This document shows, in pieces, positions 34,571-46,130 of a stretch of 64,000 nucleotides of DNA. How positions within the stretch are numbered: the first letter of the stretch is position 1; each line of letters begins with the position of its first letter. This DNA is from Rhizophagus irregularis (taxonomy: Eukaryota; Glomeromycota; Glomeromycetes; Glomerales; Glomeraceae), in contig NC_089438.1 of assembly GCF_026210795.1 (NCBI RefSeq), positions 2,687,501 through 2,751,500 of the forward strand, written 5' to 3'. The translations under genes were made by a program, and so were the position numbers. A model generated the notes under the pieces. It was not told where the DNA came from. It did no database searches and saw nothing but the letters and a program-made list of their open reading frames with translations.

Positions 34571-36004
34571 ACAGTTCTCATCCACAGAACTCAATAAAAA
34601 TATAAGTTTCATTTAATTATTTGTTAGTAAAGTTTAATATTAATTAGAGGTAATAGGTTCGCCCTAAACTTTAATTAATGTTTGTTTAATTAATTTTAAT
34701 TGAATAAAATGGAAATTTTCAAGATGAATTAAATATATACTTTTGAAAGGTAATAATTCGTAGCGAGAGCTATCGAAGTTTGAAATTAAAGGTAAAAGTG
34801 GATATAATTTGGGGAAAATTTAGAGAAGTTAATTTTATTTTATATCGTTTGATGTTTTATATTACTAACGCTATTTATGTTGTGAACCAAGAATGTTATT
34901 GTATATTGTTCATTGATTATGTTATTTGTTAATTATGCTGTTGATTATTTGCTCGTTCGTTCAATTGTTCGTTCGTTTGTTCATTCGTTCGTTCGACCAT
35001 GAGAATGCCCGTTCGATGTGGCAACTCTGTAAATTGATGACAGAGGGAATTGGGGGATCTCAATGCCCTAAAAAATTTACTGATGCTAAGCTATCCCACC
35101 AGCTGGCAAAGTGTATGAAATTTCTTTTATTTCACAAAAAAATGCCTTGCTAAAGTCATCTTTAGCGTAGGTTTAGTAATACATTGCTTTAATTGAGCGT
35201 GGCTACGAAGTTTATGATTCTCATGATCACAGATGGATGTAGGTAATTGGTTAATTGTTTGTGATAAGAATGATTGACATATATAAATTTGGATCACGTA
35301 GGACCGCAGTCTTTTGCGGTATTATATATTCATATTTTTGTTTAATGGTTTCTGTATAATTTATTTTATAATAAATGTTAAATATTTATCTGTACATAAA
35401 ATTGTTAATTAGTAATATTTTTGAATGTAAAATGGAAAATTACGACCATATTGTTTATATTGTTCAAATTGATTATTTTAGACGATCTGTTGTAATACCA
35501 TTTTAATACTGTTTTAATGTTATCATCATGCAATTATAAGTATTATAACTACGTTTTGACAATTCTGAAATTTATTAATATAAAAAAATAGTTTACCATT
35601 TTTTACATTGAAAAACTTAAATTCCGTCACAGCATCATTACGATATATCTAACAACACTGTCATAGCATTATGATTGTATTGTAACTTTGCGCTAATGTA
35701 TAATGCATTATCACGTTATTACAACCATGATGTTACATTATAGTGAAAGCGTTGTCTTAAAATTATAAGTTTCTGCTATGTTAAAACTAAGATGAAAAAT
35801 TAAATTATAGCGTGTATTAGTTCTATTAACATGAAATATTTTGAAAATTCAGTATAATAGGTTTTCAGTATATCAAAATTTTTTTGCTATACCGGGATAA
35901 ACCGGATATTTTTAATGGAACCGATAGATCAGTTTATCAAATTTCACTGTGTATCATGTTGGAAGGCAAAAAATAGTAAAGCAAATCTCGTGTCTCACTA
36001 CTAC
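34571..36004. other. Non-coding, with a (GTTC)n tract and one conserved 134-bp block
   Basis: A GTTCGTTC-type microsatellite lies at 34951-34996. The conserved block at 35088-35221 is listed separately. The rest is AT-rich with no gene. Weak similarity of 35950-36000 to 46360-46415 (AAAATAGTAAAGCAAATCTC) shows shared repeat ancestry. Confidence 0.5.
35088..35221 (+). ncRNA. Conserved 134-bp block, copy 1 (candidate structured RNA or coding relic)
   Basis: Starts AAGCTATCCCACCAGCTGGC and ends GTTTATGATTCT. Two other copies lie at 41521-41653 and, inverted, at 47904-48036. The central stem GCTAAAG-TCAT-CTTTAGC is conserved with compensating changes between copies. Similarity stops sharply at both ends of this copy. 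The alternative is a relic of a coding exon (KLSHQLAKCMKFLL frame), broken here by a slip. Confidence 0.4.
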
Positions 36005-36009
36005 TATCT

Positions 36010-36410
36010 ATGATATTCACCTCAGAATTTAATTAGTTTAGCATTTCTAAAAAAAGAAAAAAAATGTTGAAATGCTGTTAGCACAATGAATATTAAAAAA
36101 CAATTTCGCATCTCACCCATTTCTATTTACCTTAAAATTCAGCATTTCTAAAAAAAAAAAAAGTAAAAATGATATTAATATTACTTCTACATAATTTTAT
36201 GTCTCGTCTATTTCTATTTTACCTTAAAAGCATTTCTAAAGAAAAAGAAAGAGTAAAAGTGATATTATACCCATTTCTTTAAATAAATGTTAAAAAAATC
36301 AATCTCACCCCTATTTACCTTAAAATTTGGTTATGTCGGCATTTCTAAAGAAAAAAGAGAGTAAAATGATATCAGTATCGTTTCTTTAAATAAATATGAA
36401 AAGAGTGAAT
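36010..36410 (-). repeat. Intron-like array, minus strand, about four units
   Basis: On the minus strand, blocks of 13-26 bp starting AAATGC and ending TTTTAAG or TCTGAG are followed by GTAAATAG or GTGAATA. Next come 80-100 bp of intron-like sequence and TTTTTTAG. One unit has a GTGCTAACAGC branch-like site. Non-coding overall. Confidence 0.55.
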
Positions 36411-36412
36411 TT

Positions 36413-36559
36413 ATTTACCGCACCCTGCGTTACAATGCATCCTTCCTTTTTTGTAAATTGTTTATGTCGATCTTTAGTTTATACACCGCACCCCCCCTTA
36501 AAATGGCAAATGATAAACATAAAAATATATATAAATTTGTAACGCAGGGTGCGGTAAAT
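36413..36559. mobile_element. 147-bp hairpin MITE
   Basis: Terminal inverted repeats of 23 bp are perfect: ATTTACCGCACCCTGCGTTA at the left and its complement at the right. The middle is AT-rich with a CACCGCACCCCCCC tract. Target duplication is ambiguous in the AT-rich flanks. Confidence 0.8.
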
Positions 36560-36589
36560 ACATTATTTCATATGAAAAATATAATATTC

Positions 36590-37325
36590 TTTATTGAAAA
36601 AAAAATTTCAAGCCAAATTCTCAATACCCTTATTAAAAAAAAAACTATTTTCAATAAAATTTCTATTAAGATTTCTAAACAAAATTCTCCATCAAAAAAA
36701 TAAAAAAAAATTTTCAACAAACAATTCTCTAATAAAATTCTCAATCAAAAAAATATCTCTTATTAAAGAAAATTTCTAACGAAAATTTCCCATTAAAAAA
36801 CACATTTTCCCTATTAAAAAAAATTCAAAGATTCTTGCCTATTAAAAAAAATTCTCAAAAGAATTTCTATATCAAAAAAAAACTTCCCTCCTATTAAAAA
36901 AAAAAACTTTACCGAAATTCTCTATCAAAAAAAAATCTCCCCTGTAAAAAAATTTACAAAAAATCTTACCTATTAAAAAAAAATTTTATAATGAAATTTC
37001 TATCAAAAATATCAAAAAAAAAAAAAATTCTCAGCAAAATTATTTATCTTCCTATTAGAGAAAATTCTTTAATGAAATTCTCTATCAAAAACAATCCCCC
37101 TATTAAAAAGAAAATTCTCTAATAAAATTCTCCGTCAAAAAATACTTTCACCTATTAAAAAAAATTCCCAAAAGAAATTCTTTATCAAGGAAACTCCCTC
37201 CTATTAAAAAAAATTCTTAACGAAATTTTCTATCAAAAAAAAATCTTTCCTATCAAAAAAATTCTCCAAAGAATTTTCTAAAAAAAAAAAATTCAATGAA
37301 TTCTCTATAAAAAAAAAAAATCTCT
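36590..37325. repeat. Degenerate tandem array of about 55-60 bp units
   Basis: About a dozen units of the form AAATTCTCTATCAAAAAAAA followed by TCTCCCCTATTAAAAAAAAA. A-runs vary in length between units. Non-coding; short ORFs at 36458-36779 fall into it. Confidence 0.75.
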
Positions 37326-37331
37326 CCTGTT

Positions 37332-38137
37332 TAGTGCTCCGCAAAATTCGGGTCTAACCCAGATAATTCAATCCGAGTGAATTTTAAATCGGGTCGGTAC
37401 TAACAATTTTAATAACCCGTGACCCACATGACCCGACCCATCGGGTCAGGTCATTCATTTCCTTGACTCGAGTTTTGACCCAAATTAGACCCGGATGATC
37501 ATTAAAATCACTGATCACATATTGAAAACACGTTAATATTGATTACGTTATATAATTTTGTTAGATGAATGAGGTAGTATATCCCCACTTAGTGTGTATG
37601 AATTATTATTTTAATTATTAATATTACATTAACTAATAAGTTGATTTTGATGATTAATAAAGCAATCAGCATTCCAGTAGTTTCCGGTAGAACCGATTTG
37701 ATAGCTGCAAAAAGATTTAGTCTTAAAGCAGATACAATTAGAGCATATTTAAAGTCCTGGCAGATATAAGGTATAGTCAAATTTCTGTTAAAGCAAGTGA
37801 TATAATTTCGATTTTATAATTCAAATATAAAGCAATAAATAAACAGGAATTGAAGATATCTTTAAATTCGTGCTTAGCTTTAGTTTTAATAACAAAAAGT
37901 TGTGTGACCTTTATGATCATCTTGTAAATCAATTACCTTGCGTTATTGAAAAAATTATATATTTTTGATATATTACTAAGCATACAGTATATTATCCAAT
38001 GAAAATTTCGGGTCTAACCCGGATTATTCGAATTAAATATACTCGGGTCGGGTTAAAATCAGATTATTTCTATTTTTGCCGGGTCGAGTCAGATATATTC
38101 TCCAAACCCGACCGAATCCGACCCAGTAGGAGCACTA
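37332..38137. mobile_element. hAT-type non-autonomous element with GGGTCGGGT subterminal repeats
   Basis: 806 bp. Ends are inverted TAGTGCTCC. Flanks are CTCCTGTT direct repeats (37324-37331 and 38138-38145). Subterminal clusters are of ACCCGACCC / GGGTCGGGT type on both sides. The interior, including a minus-strand ORF at 37589-37780, is unremarkable. Confidence 0.9.
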
Positions 38138-38277
38138 CTCCTGTTAAAAAAGGAGTTTGTCATTTTAGAGGTCTTCAAAAGCAAAAATTCACTTTAATGC
38201 AATATTAGAATGTTAATCTAAAAAAAAAAAGTTTTAAATGTCAATAAAAAAGTAAAGGTTGTTAATGATGGTAAGTA

Positions 38278-38475
38278 CAGTCAGACCTTTATGTACCGAT
38301 ATTCTATGTACAATTGCCTGTACCGACAAAATGATAAATTTTCCGTGTCCCACTTCACAATTAATCATACTGTAGTAAGATGTATTGATATTTTATGTTA
38401 CATTGATACATATAGTAATTCAGGCCAACACTATAAATTGGCCTGAGAACATAAAGGTTACCATTCAAATCACTG
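38278..38475. mobile_element. Possible mariner/pogo-like MITE
   Basis: The left end CAGTCAGACCTTTATGTACC and the right side (reverse complement GGTAACCTTTATGTTCTC) share an inverted ACCTTTATGT core. The TA before the left end and the overall size suit a TA-target element. The ends are only partly inverted, so this is tentative. Confidence 0.4.
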
Positions 38476-39119
38476 ACATTTTAATATACTTTGCAGAAAC
38501 CCTATCAATATAAAAAATATGTTAGAGATATTTTTAAAATATACCAAACATATGATATTCATATTTATGTTAACTCTGTTTTAACTATATGTTGACAATA
38601 TGCTGAACATATAATATAGAAATCTAATTTTTATATAATAACTATATGTTATATATATGGTAAAAATATTTTTTAAATGTGGCTATTATATGTCGAATAT
38701 GTATCAAAGATATGATAAAAACATTATTTCGAAATGCCAATTTTATATGGTCATCATATGTCAAATATGTATCAATAATATAATAGATATTTAATTTTAT
38801 AACGATTATACATATGAAAATATATTAAAAACAGAGTAATAATAACAAAATAGTAAAATAATCATGTGTCAATAATATAAAATAATGCAACAATTGTACT
38901 ATAAAGATATTTTGATTTTTCTTGTCTTTTTCGTTAAATTAAATTTGTGCATATGATTGATTCAGGAAATTCGCGAATTCTGATAATGAATCAGAGGAGA
39001 CCTACAAAGTGAAAGATGAAGTTACTGTAATTGACGACTTTTCACAAGAGTTCTGAAATAAAAAGTCCTACAAAAGAAAATAGAAAAATATTAATAAAAA
39101 GATGTATTATAATAAAGTT
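38476..39119. other. Non-coding AT-rich DNA, no gene seen
   Basis: Contains scattered ATATGTC and AATATGT phrases. ATACTTTGCAGAAACC at about 38490 recurs inverted at about 42460-42480, so the ends of a larger decayed element may lie here. Confidence 0.4.
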
Positions 39120-39560
39120 TAGAAACTTTTTTTTTCGGAACTCACTTGAGAATCCAATGCCCACAACGAAGTTAGTTTCCATACAAAAAGGGGAAACCCG
39201 TTAAAAAAACCTTTTACTTTATAACATCTTTTTTCGAAACTCAAGTATCTGGGATTCTGTTTTTCCAAGTTGGATCCAATTTCCCTACAAAAAGGAAAAA
39301 AAAGCTATAAAAACTTTTTTTTATAGTTACAAATTCCTTTTCAAAAAACTCACTTGGGAAGTCACATCAGAGCTAATTCCCCTAAAAAAAAAAAGAAAAT
39401 GGTAAAAAAGTCTTTTGTATGAAATTTTAAGTTCCTTTTTTTCGAAACTTACTACTAATTAGGATTCCAGTTTCCAAGCCGGAGCTGATTTCCCTTCAAA
39501 AATGGAAAAAAAGAAAACTTTTTTAAAGTTTCAAATTTCTGTTAGTGTGATGTCCGAAGT
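39120..39560 (-). repeat. Intron-like array, minus strand, about four units
   Basis: On the minus strand, donors GTGAGTT or GTAAGTTTCG are each followed by an A/T-rich hairpin part and TTTGTAGG or TTTTTAGG. Blocks of about 30-45 bp, such as GGAAATTGGATCCAACTTGG, stand where exons would be. Confidence 0.55.
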
Positions 39561-41159
39561 GAAAATATAAAACTTTCAAGTCGCAGAAGGATCTGGTAAC
39601 GAAAATAATCATTCCCGCTCTATTCAAAGTGTTAGATACCAACACATATCTGGTTAGTGAAGGCGTGCTTCTTTGGAACTTACCTGTTCTGTGCTGCTGC
39701 ATATCCAGACTTCTCTAAAATTAGAAAACCCGAGGCTGATTTCTCACTGAAATCATATGTGTCCAAGCCATTTAAAATAAAAGAAAAAAAGAAAAAAGAA
39801 ATTAGTAATCATTTTTTAAAAGACGAAATATAAAATTTTTAAAAAAAATAATACACTCACCAAACTTCCACGTTCAGAGAACCAAAAAGCTGCCTAGAGA
39901 AGAAATGAAATATCAATAATTGTTTCAAGAGGTAGGCTAAAAATATTCCTCTTTACCAAATCCTTGTCCAAGAACTTTCAAAAAATACGGAAATTTACAT
40001 TTGTCTAAAAAAAAAGTGAAGGAAAGAGAAAGTACGAGAGAGAGAGATAAGGGAAAAATGAAGGAGGGGAATTACGAAAGAAAAGGAAAGGTGAAAATGA
40101 GAGTTTAAACTTTTTTTTAAACTTTTTTTTATACTTTAGACTTTTTTGTTTAAAAAAGTATTAAATCACGTGATACACGTGATAATTTAATATAAATATA
40201 GTCTCATTTTTCCGATAAAAAAGTTTCTTATAAAAATTTTTTTTCATTTCTTTTTTATAATGTAGAAACCATTGTGTAGTTTATATAATTATTACAGCAA
40301 TTAAATAACATTTAGTCCTTATATAAACTAATTTTATCTATCTAAAAGAAACTGGGCTATCTATGACTATGCATACGTTACTATTTAATGCATCTTCTTG
40401 TTCTTCCCCTTTCCCTGTAATTGCTTTTCTTTTTCTCCTTCTCTTCAACAATAAAATGCTTTTTACCCTCTTTTATACTTACCTTTTCCACCTCTGATAT
40501 CTTTTCCTAAGTATTATTTTTTAATAAAGTTCAAGTTCTTCTTGTGAAACTTCCTTTGCTGCTAAGTATACTGGAACCTTATTATACAAAACTAAAGCCT
40601 GCATCTGATAATACCCTAAATTCTTCACTTAATTTCTTGGTATTTTGCATGTAAATAGGGAAAATTAACGTGCAAATTCATCATCTCTTTTTTTTAAAAA
40701 AAAATTGTTTCCATATAGCTCTGTGTGAATAATTGTAATCCCCTCTTCTCCTTTAAGTCTGTACTTCTCTCTTCACTATTTCTACTTTTAAGGGTTTCTT
40801 TTTATATAGGTTCTTACTCTTTGAATTTTAAATTGCTTTTTATTCTTATACCTAATTTTTTTAACATCCTTAACAGTTATCATAATATATTAAATCACCA
40901 ATTCTTCATCTTCTGGATTATTTACTTTTTTAGTTAGTACAATTACTTGAATTCTTAGACGTTGTGTTATTTTCATGTAAAAATTTTTGTTGCACCTCTC
41001 GCAGCCAACGTCAAAGGTCAGAGGTATCCTTTCCAAATTTCTTCTATATTATCTGTAGGCTATTCTCAATATTCCTCTTGCTAATACTTCTACTATTTAA
41101 TCTTTTATGCTTGTTGAAACACAAATATTTTTATATTTCTGTGTTTTTCACATACCACT
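39561..41159. other. Non-coding, no gene seen
   Basis: Mixed AT-rich DNA with pyrimidine-rich stretches at 40380-40510. ATCACGTGATACACGTGAT at about 40156 has an inverted relative at about 48700. ORFs at 40725-41161 are Leu/Phe/Ser-rich by composition and have no gene features. Confidence 0.4.
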
Positions 41160-42095
41160 AGAGTAAGAAGCTTAAAATTTTGGATTTCCGATGAATATTT
41201 GCTCTTTAAATGGATCTAGATGTGTAAAATTTTGATGGTAATTGGTATATAGATCATATCCCTTATACTTGGCTGTAACTTTTCCGGGATTGTCTGTACA
41301 AGTTGGAGTCATGCAAATTAATCTCAATTGATATTATGTGATTATAAACAATAATGAAAGTATTTTTTTTTTATTTTAAATTTGATGAATGTTTACTAAT
41401 TGTTCATTTATTTTATTTTTTCTTTTTAGGGATTTTTTGAAGCATCTTAACTATACTTTTTATTAGTGATGCAAGAATTCTGGGTTTATTAGTATAAACA
41501 GACTTGAGGTTAAAGGTCATAAGCTATCCCACCAGCTGGCAAAGTGTATGAAATTTCTTTTAATTCACAAAGAAAGCCTTGCTAAAGTTATCTTTGGTGT
41601 AGGTCTAGTAATACATTGCCTTAATTGAGCGTGGCTACGAAGTTTATGATTCTTAAGTAAACTCCAATATATCCTATGTTTAATTACACAATTTATTTAC
41701 GTTATTATACATTATTGCTATATCAATAAATTAACAGCTAAATAATGACTGAATGACTTGTTATATTATAATAATGCATTAATGTTATTATAAATGGCAA
41801 AGCCAATCAAAATTTTTACGTATTTTCAGATAGTATTTTCATTAATGGATTAATATTGTATTAACATTATTATTGCTTCTATATTGTCAAGTTGAAGTGA
41901 AAGGATAAAAAAGGATAAAATCTATAATTTAAATTTTTTTTTAAAAAAATAGTTGTATTATTTAAAATTTAAAAAAATTGTTCATATAGACAATATAAAG
42001 TAGTGATGCACTGAACTGGACAATCGAGACGAAAAAAATACCTTGATTGACCTGTTAGTCACATGATAGTCACATGCTAGAAGCGTTAAAGTCAC
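41160..42095 (+). repeat. Left arm of a second long inverted repeat
   Basis: Matches the reverse complement of 47640-48365 with indels. Shared landmarks in order are AGAGTAAGAAGCTTAAA, ATTTGCTCTTTA, ATCATATCCCTTATA, GACTTGAGGTTAAAGGTCAT, the conserved 133-bp block, AAATGGCAAAGCCAAT and AGTCACATGCTAGAAGC. The 5.5 kb between the arms contains an intron-like array and CaaX peptide unit 1. Confidence 0.85.
41521..41653 (+). ncRNA. Conserved 133-bp block, copy 2
   Basis: Same block as 35088-35221, within the left inverted arm. The stem reads GCTAAAG-TTAT-CTTTGGT, kept by G-U pairs. In one frame it reads KLSHQLAKCMKFLLIHKESL with a TGA near the end, so a coding origin is also possible. Confidence 0.4.
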
Positions 42096-42099
42096 AGTT

Positions 42100-42430
42100 T
42101 CAGTATATATCAACAACATATTCAAAATATATTATTCATATATTAACAACAATATTCAAAATATGTTATTAATATATCAACAGCATATTTGAAATATATT
42201 AACAATGTATTCAAATTATTCACTATATCATTAATTTAAGTACATATTCGAAAATATTGTAAATTTATTTTATTCATATTACAAAAATATTTACTACATT
42301 ATATTAGTTTAAGTTTAAATTTCAACATATATTAAAAATATTATAACATTATTTTATTAATATTACAAACATATTACGTATATTAAAATATGTAGAACAT
42401 ATATATACCATCTGTTAGTAACATGTAGTG
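42100..42430. repeat. Degenerate ATATTCAAAATAT repeats
   Basis: Phrases such as ATATTCAAAATATATTA and TATTAACAACA recur over about 330 bp. Similar in style to 38500-38900. No gene. Confidence 0.55.
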
Positions 42431-42784
42431 ATTATGTATAACATATTTTGCGAAAACCAGAGGTTTCTGCAAAGTATATATTAACTAATAAACTATATAT
42501 CTGAAGTTTGCATAATGCTGGCAGGCTCGCACTATGGTTTATATCACATTTAACTAAAACACATTCATCTGTAATAAGAAAAATTAATTGTCCGGAGTGA
42601 AGCAAAGGACTATATATGTTTATGACTCTTAATGACATATTGGATCACGTGGCAAAGTCCGTTTGTCCGCACGCATCATTTCTGATTGGTCCACACAGAG
42701 CATGTCATTGAAATTTTGTGCTACATCAAAAAATAAACAAGTGTTTATGATAAACTAGATATCTTTTTTTTTGATTCTTTTTTT

Positions 42785-43520
42785 AGGTTTCGGCAGACTG
42801 GAATAGTGAGTATATTTTTTTTCTTATTTGGTTTCAAAGAAATATCAGATATTTCTGACGGATTATTTCTTATTTTTTTTTTCTAAGGTTTTTTGATTTC
42901 TTGTACATACTGGACTTTAAAGGTAAATTAGAAAGAGGTGGGTTTTTTTATTTGTTTGACTTTAAAGAAACGTTTCTAACGTTTCATTTTTTATTTTTTT
43001 TTCTAGGGACACTGGGTTTTTTGTACACGCCAGACTTTAAAGGTAAAATAGAGAAGAGGGTTTTTTTTATTTGTTTGACTTTAAAGAAACATTTCTAACG
43101 TTTCATTTCCTATTTCTTTTCTAGGGTTTCCAGATTTTTTGTATATACATACTTTAAAGGTAAATTGGGAAGAGAAGGGGTTTTTTTATTTGGTTGACTT
43201 TAAAGAAACGTTTCTAACGTTTCATTTTTATTTTTTTTTTCTAGGGATGCTGGGATTTTTGTACATGCTGGACTTTTAAAGGTAAATAAGGAAGAGGGAC
43301 TTTTCTTATTTGTTTGAGTTTAAAGAAACATTTCTAACGTTTCATTTCTTGTTTTTTTTCTAGGGACGCCAGGACTGGGCTTTTAAAGGTAAATTGGGAA
43401 GAGCAGATTTTTTATTTGTTTGATACTTTTTTGATAGGGTTTTTTAAATAAATGTTTTTTTTTGAATTTTCAACTTTAAAGAGATGTTCCTGATGTTTTA
43501 ACTTTATTTTTTTCGTAGGT
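42785..43520 (+). repeat. Intron-like array, plus strand, about six units with branch-point hairpins
   Basis: Blocks of 25-37 bp (for example GGACACTGGGTTTTTTGTAC...ACTTTAAAG) alternate with intervals of about 80-85 bp. Each interval starts GTAAAT, contains GAAACGTTTCTAACGTTTC and ends TTTCTAG. CTAAC sits in the loop/3' arm of the hairpin, where a branch site is expected. Block lengths (35, 36, 37) do not preserve frame, so no protein is supported. Confidence 0.7.
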
Positions 43521-43769
43521 ACATAATTTAAACTTAATCATTTTTTATCTTGTTTAGCTAATCTTGAAAAGTACAAAAGATAGTGTTTAAAAAAAAAATA
43601 AATAAATAAAAATTTTTGTACAAAATTTTTCTCTCCGGACGTACAACGGTTTCCGTTTCCTAGTATATTATATAAACGAAATAAAAAAAAAACCATGTAT
43701 TTTGAAGTTAAATGAAAATATTAAAGTTTTTGTCTGGCTAAAATTTTACTTCAATTTGTGTAAATTCTA

Positions 43770-46130
43770 ATACTACCTCCCATTCTCCAATAATAATTAT
43801 TTATATTATCTGTTATGTATAAAATTAAAGAAACCAGGAATTTCCTTTTTTTGAAATTTTGTGCAACACATCTTTTTCAATTCGACCTCTCTATATCATC
43901 ACGAATTTGCCGATCATTTATTGACATTGTCACCTAAGAAAAGGTGACTATTTTATATAAATTCTACAGATCAACATTTACCGTTGAATCTGATCCATTT
44001 ACGATTTATTGTCCTACAAAATAAAAAAAAGGCGGAACATCCCTGTTGCTGAAAAGCGACGTGAGACGATATTTCATTTTTGGAAATTAATATAACCAAA
44101 AATTTTCCTTAGGAATACTACTATTTCTTTTTTGTTTGTGTAACATAACTGACGAGTGGGAGAAAAGCTACACAGACACCACATGATTGCAATGATTTCA
44201 AATAATATAGATAAAGATAATACAACAATATAAAAAAAAAAAAGATACAATATAGTATTTTAGGACAATACTCATACCTGAATTTTAAAAAAATATTGTT
44301 AACATACAAATATGGTGAAAATATTGTCTGTATGAAAATTCTTTTGTATGTTGTGATGTTTCAGCTCCTAAAAAGTGTAACTAAAAATTTGACGTATTGT
44401 AGATCAATTACTAATTGTTTTTTCAAACACGGAGACATGCATAAATGCACACAATATTAAACATTTTTCAATCCAAAAGTATGAAAAAGTATAAATTAGC
44501 AAAAAATTTTCTTAAGAAGACAAAAAATTAAAATTCAATCAATTAAAATTCAATCAAAAAAAAAAGAAAAAATACTTTGATAGTTTTTTTCGCATAATTC
44601 AAACTCTTAAAATCAATTAAATTCTTTAAATTTCCTAACAAAATGAATCAGACTGAAGTTACCATTAAACTATCCATTCCATCTATCGCAACTGCTGAAG
44701 CCACTGAAAAACCGGGTGATTCTGGTGGCTGTACAATTATGTAATAAAATAAAATTCTTTACATTTACGAATTTTATCGTCAGATCTGATTGGAAATTAA
44801 ACATTTATGTATTGTTAAATAATCATTTGTCTATAGTTTACAACTTTTAAATTCTATTTATTTGTAATATACATTATACTTTATATATATATATTTCGTT
44901 AGTTTACCTGTGTTATTATATTATCAAATTACTTAATATTCGAATCACTATTACTTTTAAAACGATTTCGGTGTTTTAAAACATGTGTTAAAAAATGTTT
45001 TAAAACACTTCGATATTATAAACTTAATGTTTTAAATCTTAAATTTAGGTTAAAAATCAATTCATATATAATAAAACAAAAACTGTTTTAGAACATGTTG
45101 TTTTAAATTACGTGGCATACCTATCTGTATTTTATCGTTTGTGTATTCTAAAAATTGCAAAAATAAAATCACATCTTTAAATTCATTATTTAAAATGTTC
45201 TAAATTCTAATAATTTTGGCAAGTTTGAGGTTGCCTTAAAAGTTGCTTGTCTAAACCATAATTAATTTTCTAATAGTGTACACAGAAAATTTTCTATGCT
45301 GATCACGTAATAAGAAAAAAAAATCTTTTTGATGCAAAATACACAATATTTATTAGGACCAGTTGATCATCTTTATAAGTAACGAAAAATTAATATTTTT
45401 GTTAGAAGATATCATTTCTGTAAAAGATTTATCCGTAATTTCTATATTACGGAAAAATAACTAAAAATCGAGACTATAAATTCCGGGAATGTAATACATT
45501 TACGGAAATAACAGAATAAAAAATACGGAATAAATTTATTATAGGGAATCCTATATTATTATTAAGATAAACACAAGGTTATTGATAATCAAAAACTCGA
45601 TAAAATATATACTATTATTGTAAGTGATCATCTAAACTCGAAAGTATAATTCTAGTTAAAACTAATATGCTGTATTGCTTCTAGTGAAAGGTTTCATTAA
45701 TGTAATTTATCAATAGTAAAGAGTCCTTTATTGAGTTGCGAAAAAAACAAAAGTTTATGGATGAAAAAAAATTATTGCTAGCTGCGAGTGAAACGTTAGG
45801 AAATGAGCCCGGCTGACGTTTGTTCTTTCTTGTTTAACGTATTTTTAAATACTTTACTTTTTCAGTTGAAACAGAACAATACTCAAAGGCAATAGTACAT
45901 AAAATATGAAAGACATCGAATTTTCTAATCACTTGAGAAATTTAGCCGCCGTGAAAGTGACAAATTAATTGAATCATTGGTTGCTAGATTATTTCCTTTG
46001 AATTTTATTTTACTAGAATTAAAACCAACTTTGCTGTCAATATAGTATGTTTTTTTGACAACCATATAACACCCATATAACAACCCTGTCATATTTATAT
46101 TTTGTAATGATTTGCGATATGACTGTTATT
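43770..46130 (+). repeat. CaaX-peptide unit, copy 1
   Basis: Similar to 53120-55395 in reverse complement over its whole length, and to 50570-52070 directly over its 5' two thirds. Shared marks include CACGAATTTGCCGATCATTT, GAAAAGCGACGTGAGACGAT, the peptide gene, GGCAAGTTTGAGGTTGCCTT and GAAATGAGCCCGGCTGACG. Indels are frequent outside the peptide gene. Confidence 0.85.
44643..44744 (+). CDS. 33-residue peptide ending in a CaaX box (copy 1)
   Basis: The ATG at 44643 follows CCTAACAAA. The peptide begins MNQTEVTIKLSIPSI and ends KPGDSGGCTIM, then TAA. C-T-I-M at the very C-terminus is a CaaX prenylation motif; Met in the last position is favoured by farnesyltransferase. Short precursors ending in CaaX are known as lipopeptide mating pheromones in other fungi. 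CaaX is also found on G-gamma and Ras-like proteins, but no such domain is present here. A TATAAATTAG motif lies about 155 bp upstream and AATAAA overlaps the stop region. Copy 2 is identical over all 102 bp. Copy 3 differs at five positions, three of them silent. Product and role are inferred. Confidence 0.7.
   Translation: MNQTEVTIKLSIPSIATAEATEKPGDSGGCTIM

Noticed and set aside
40725-41161. Leu/Phe/Ser-rich ORFs that look like membrane proteins
   Set aside because: Composition of pyrimidine-rich AT DNA; no start context, splice signals or family resemblance.
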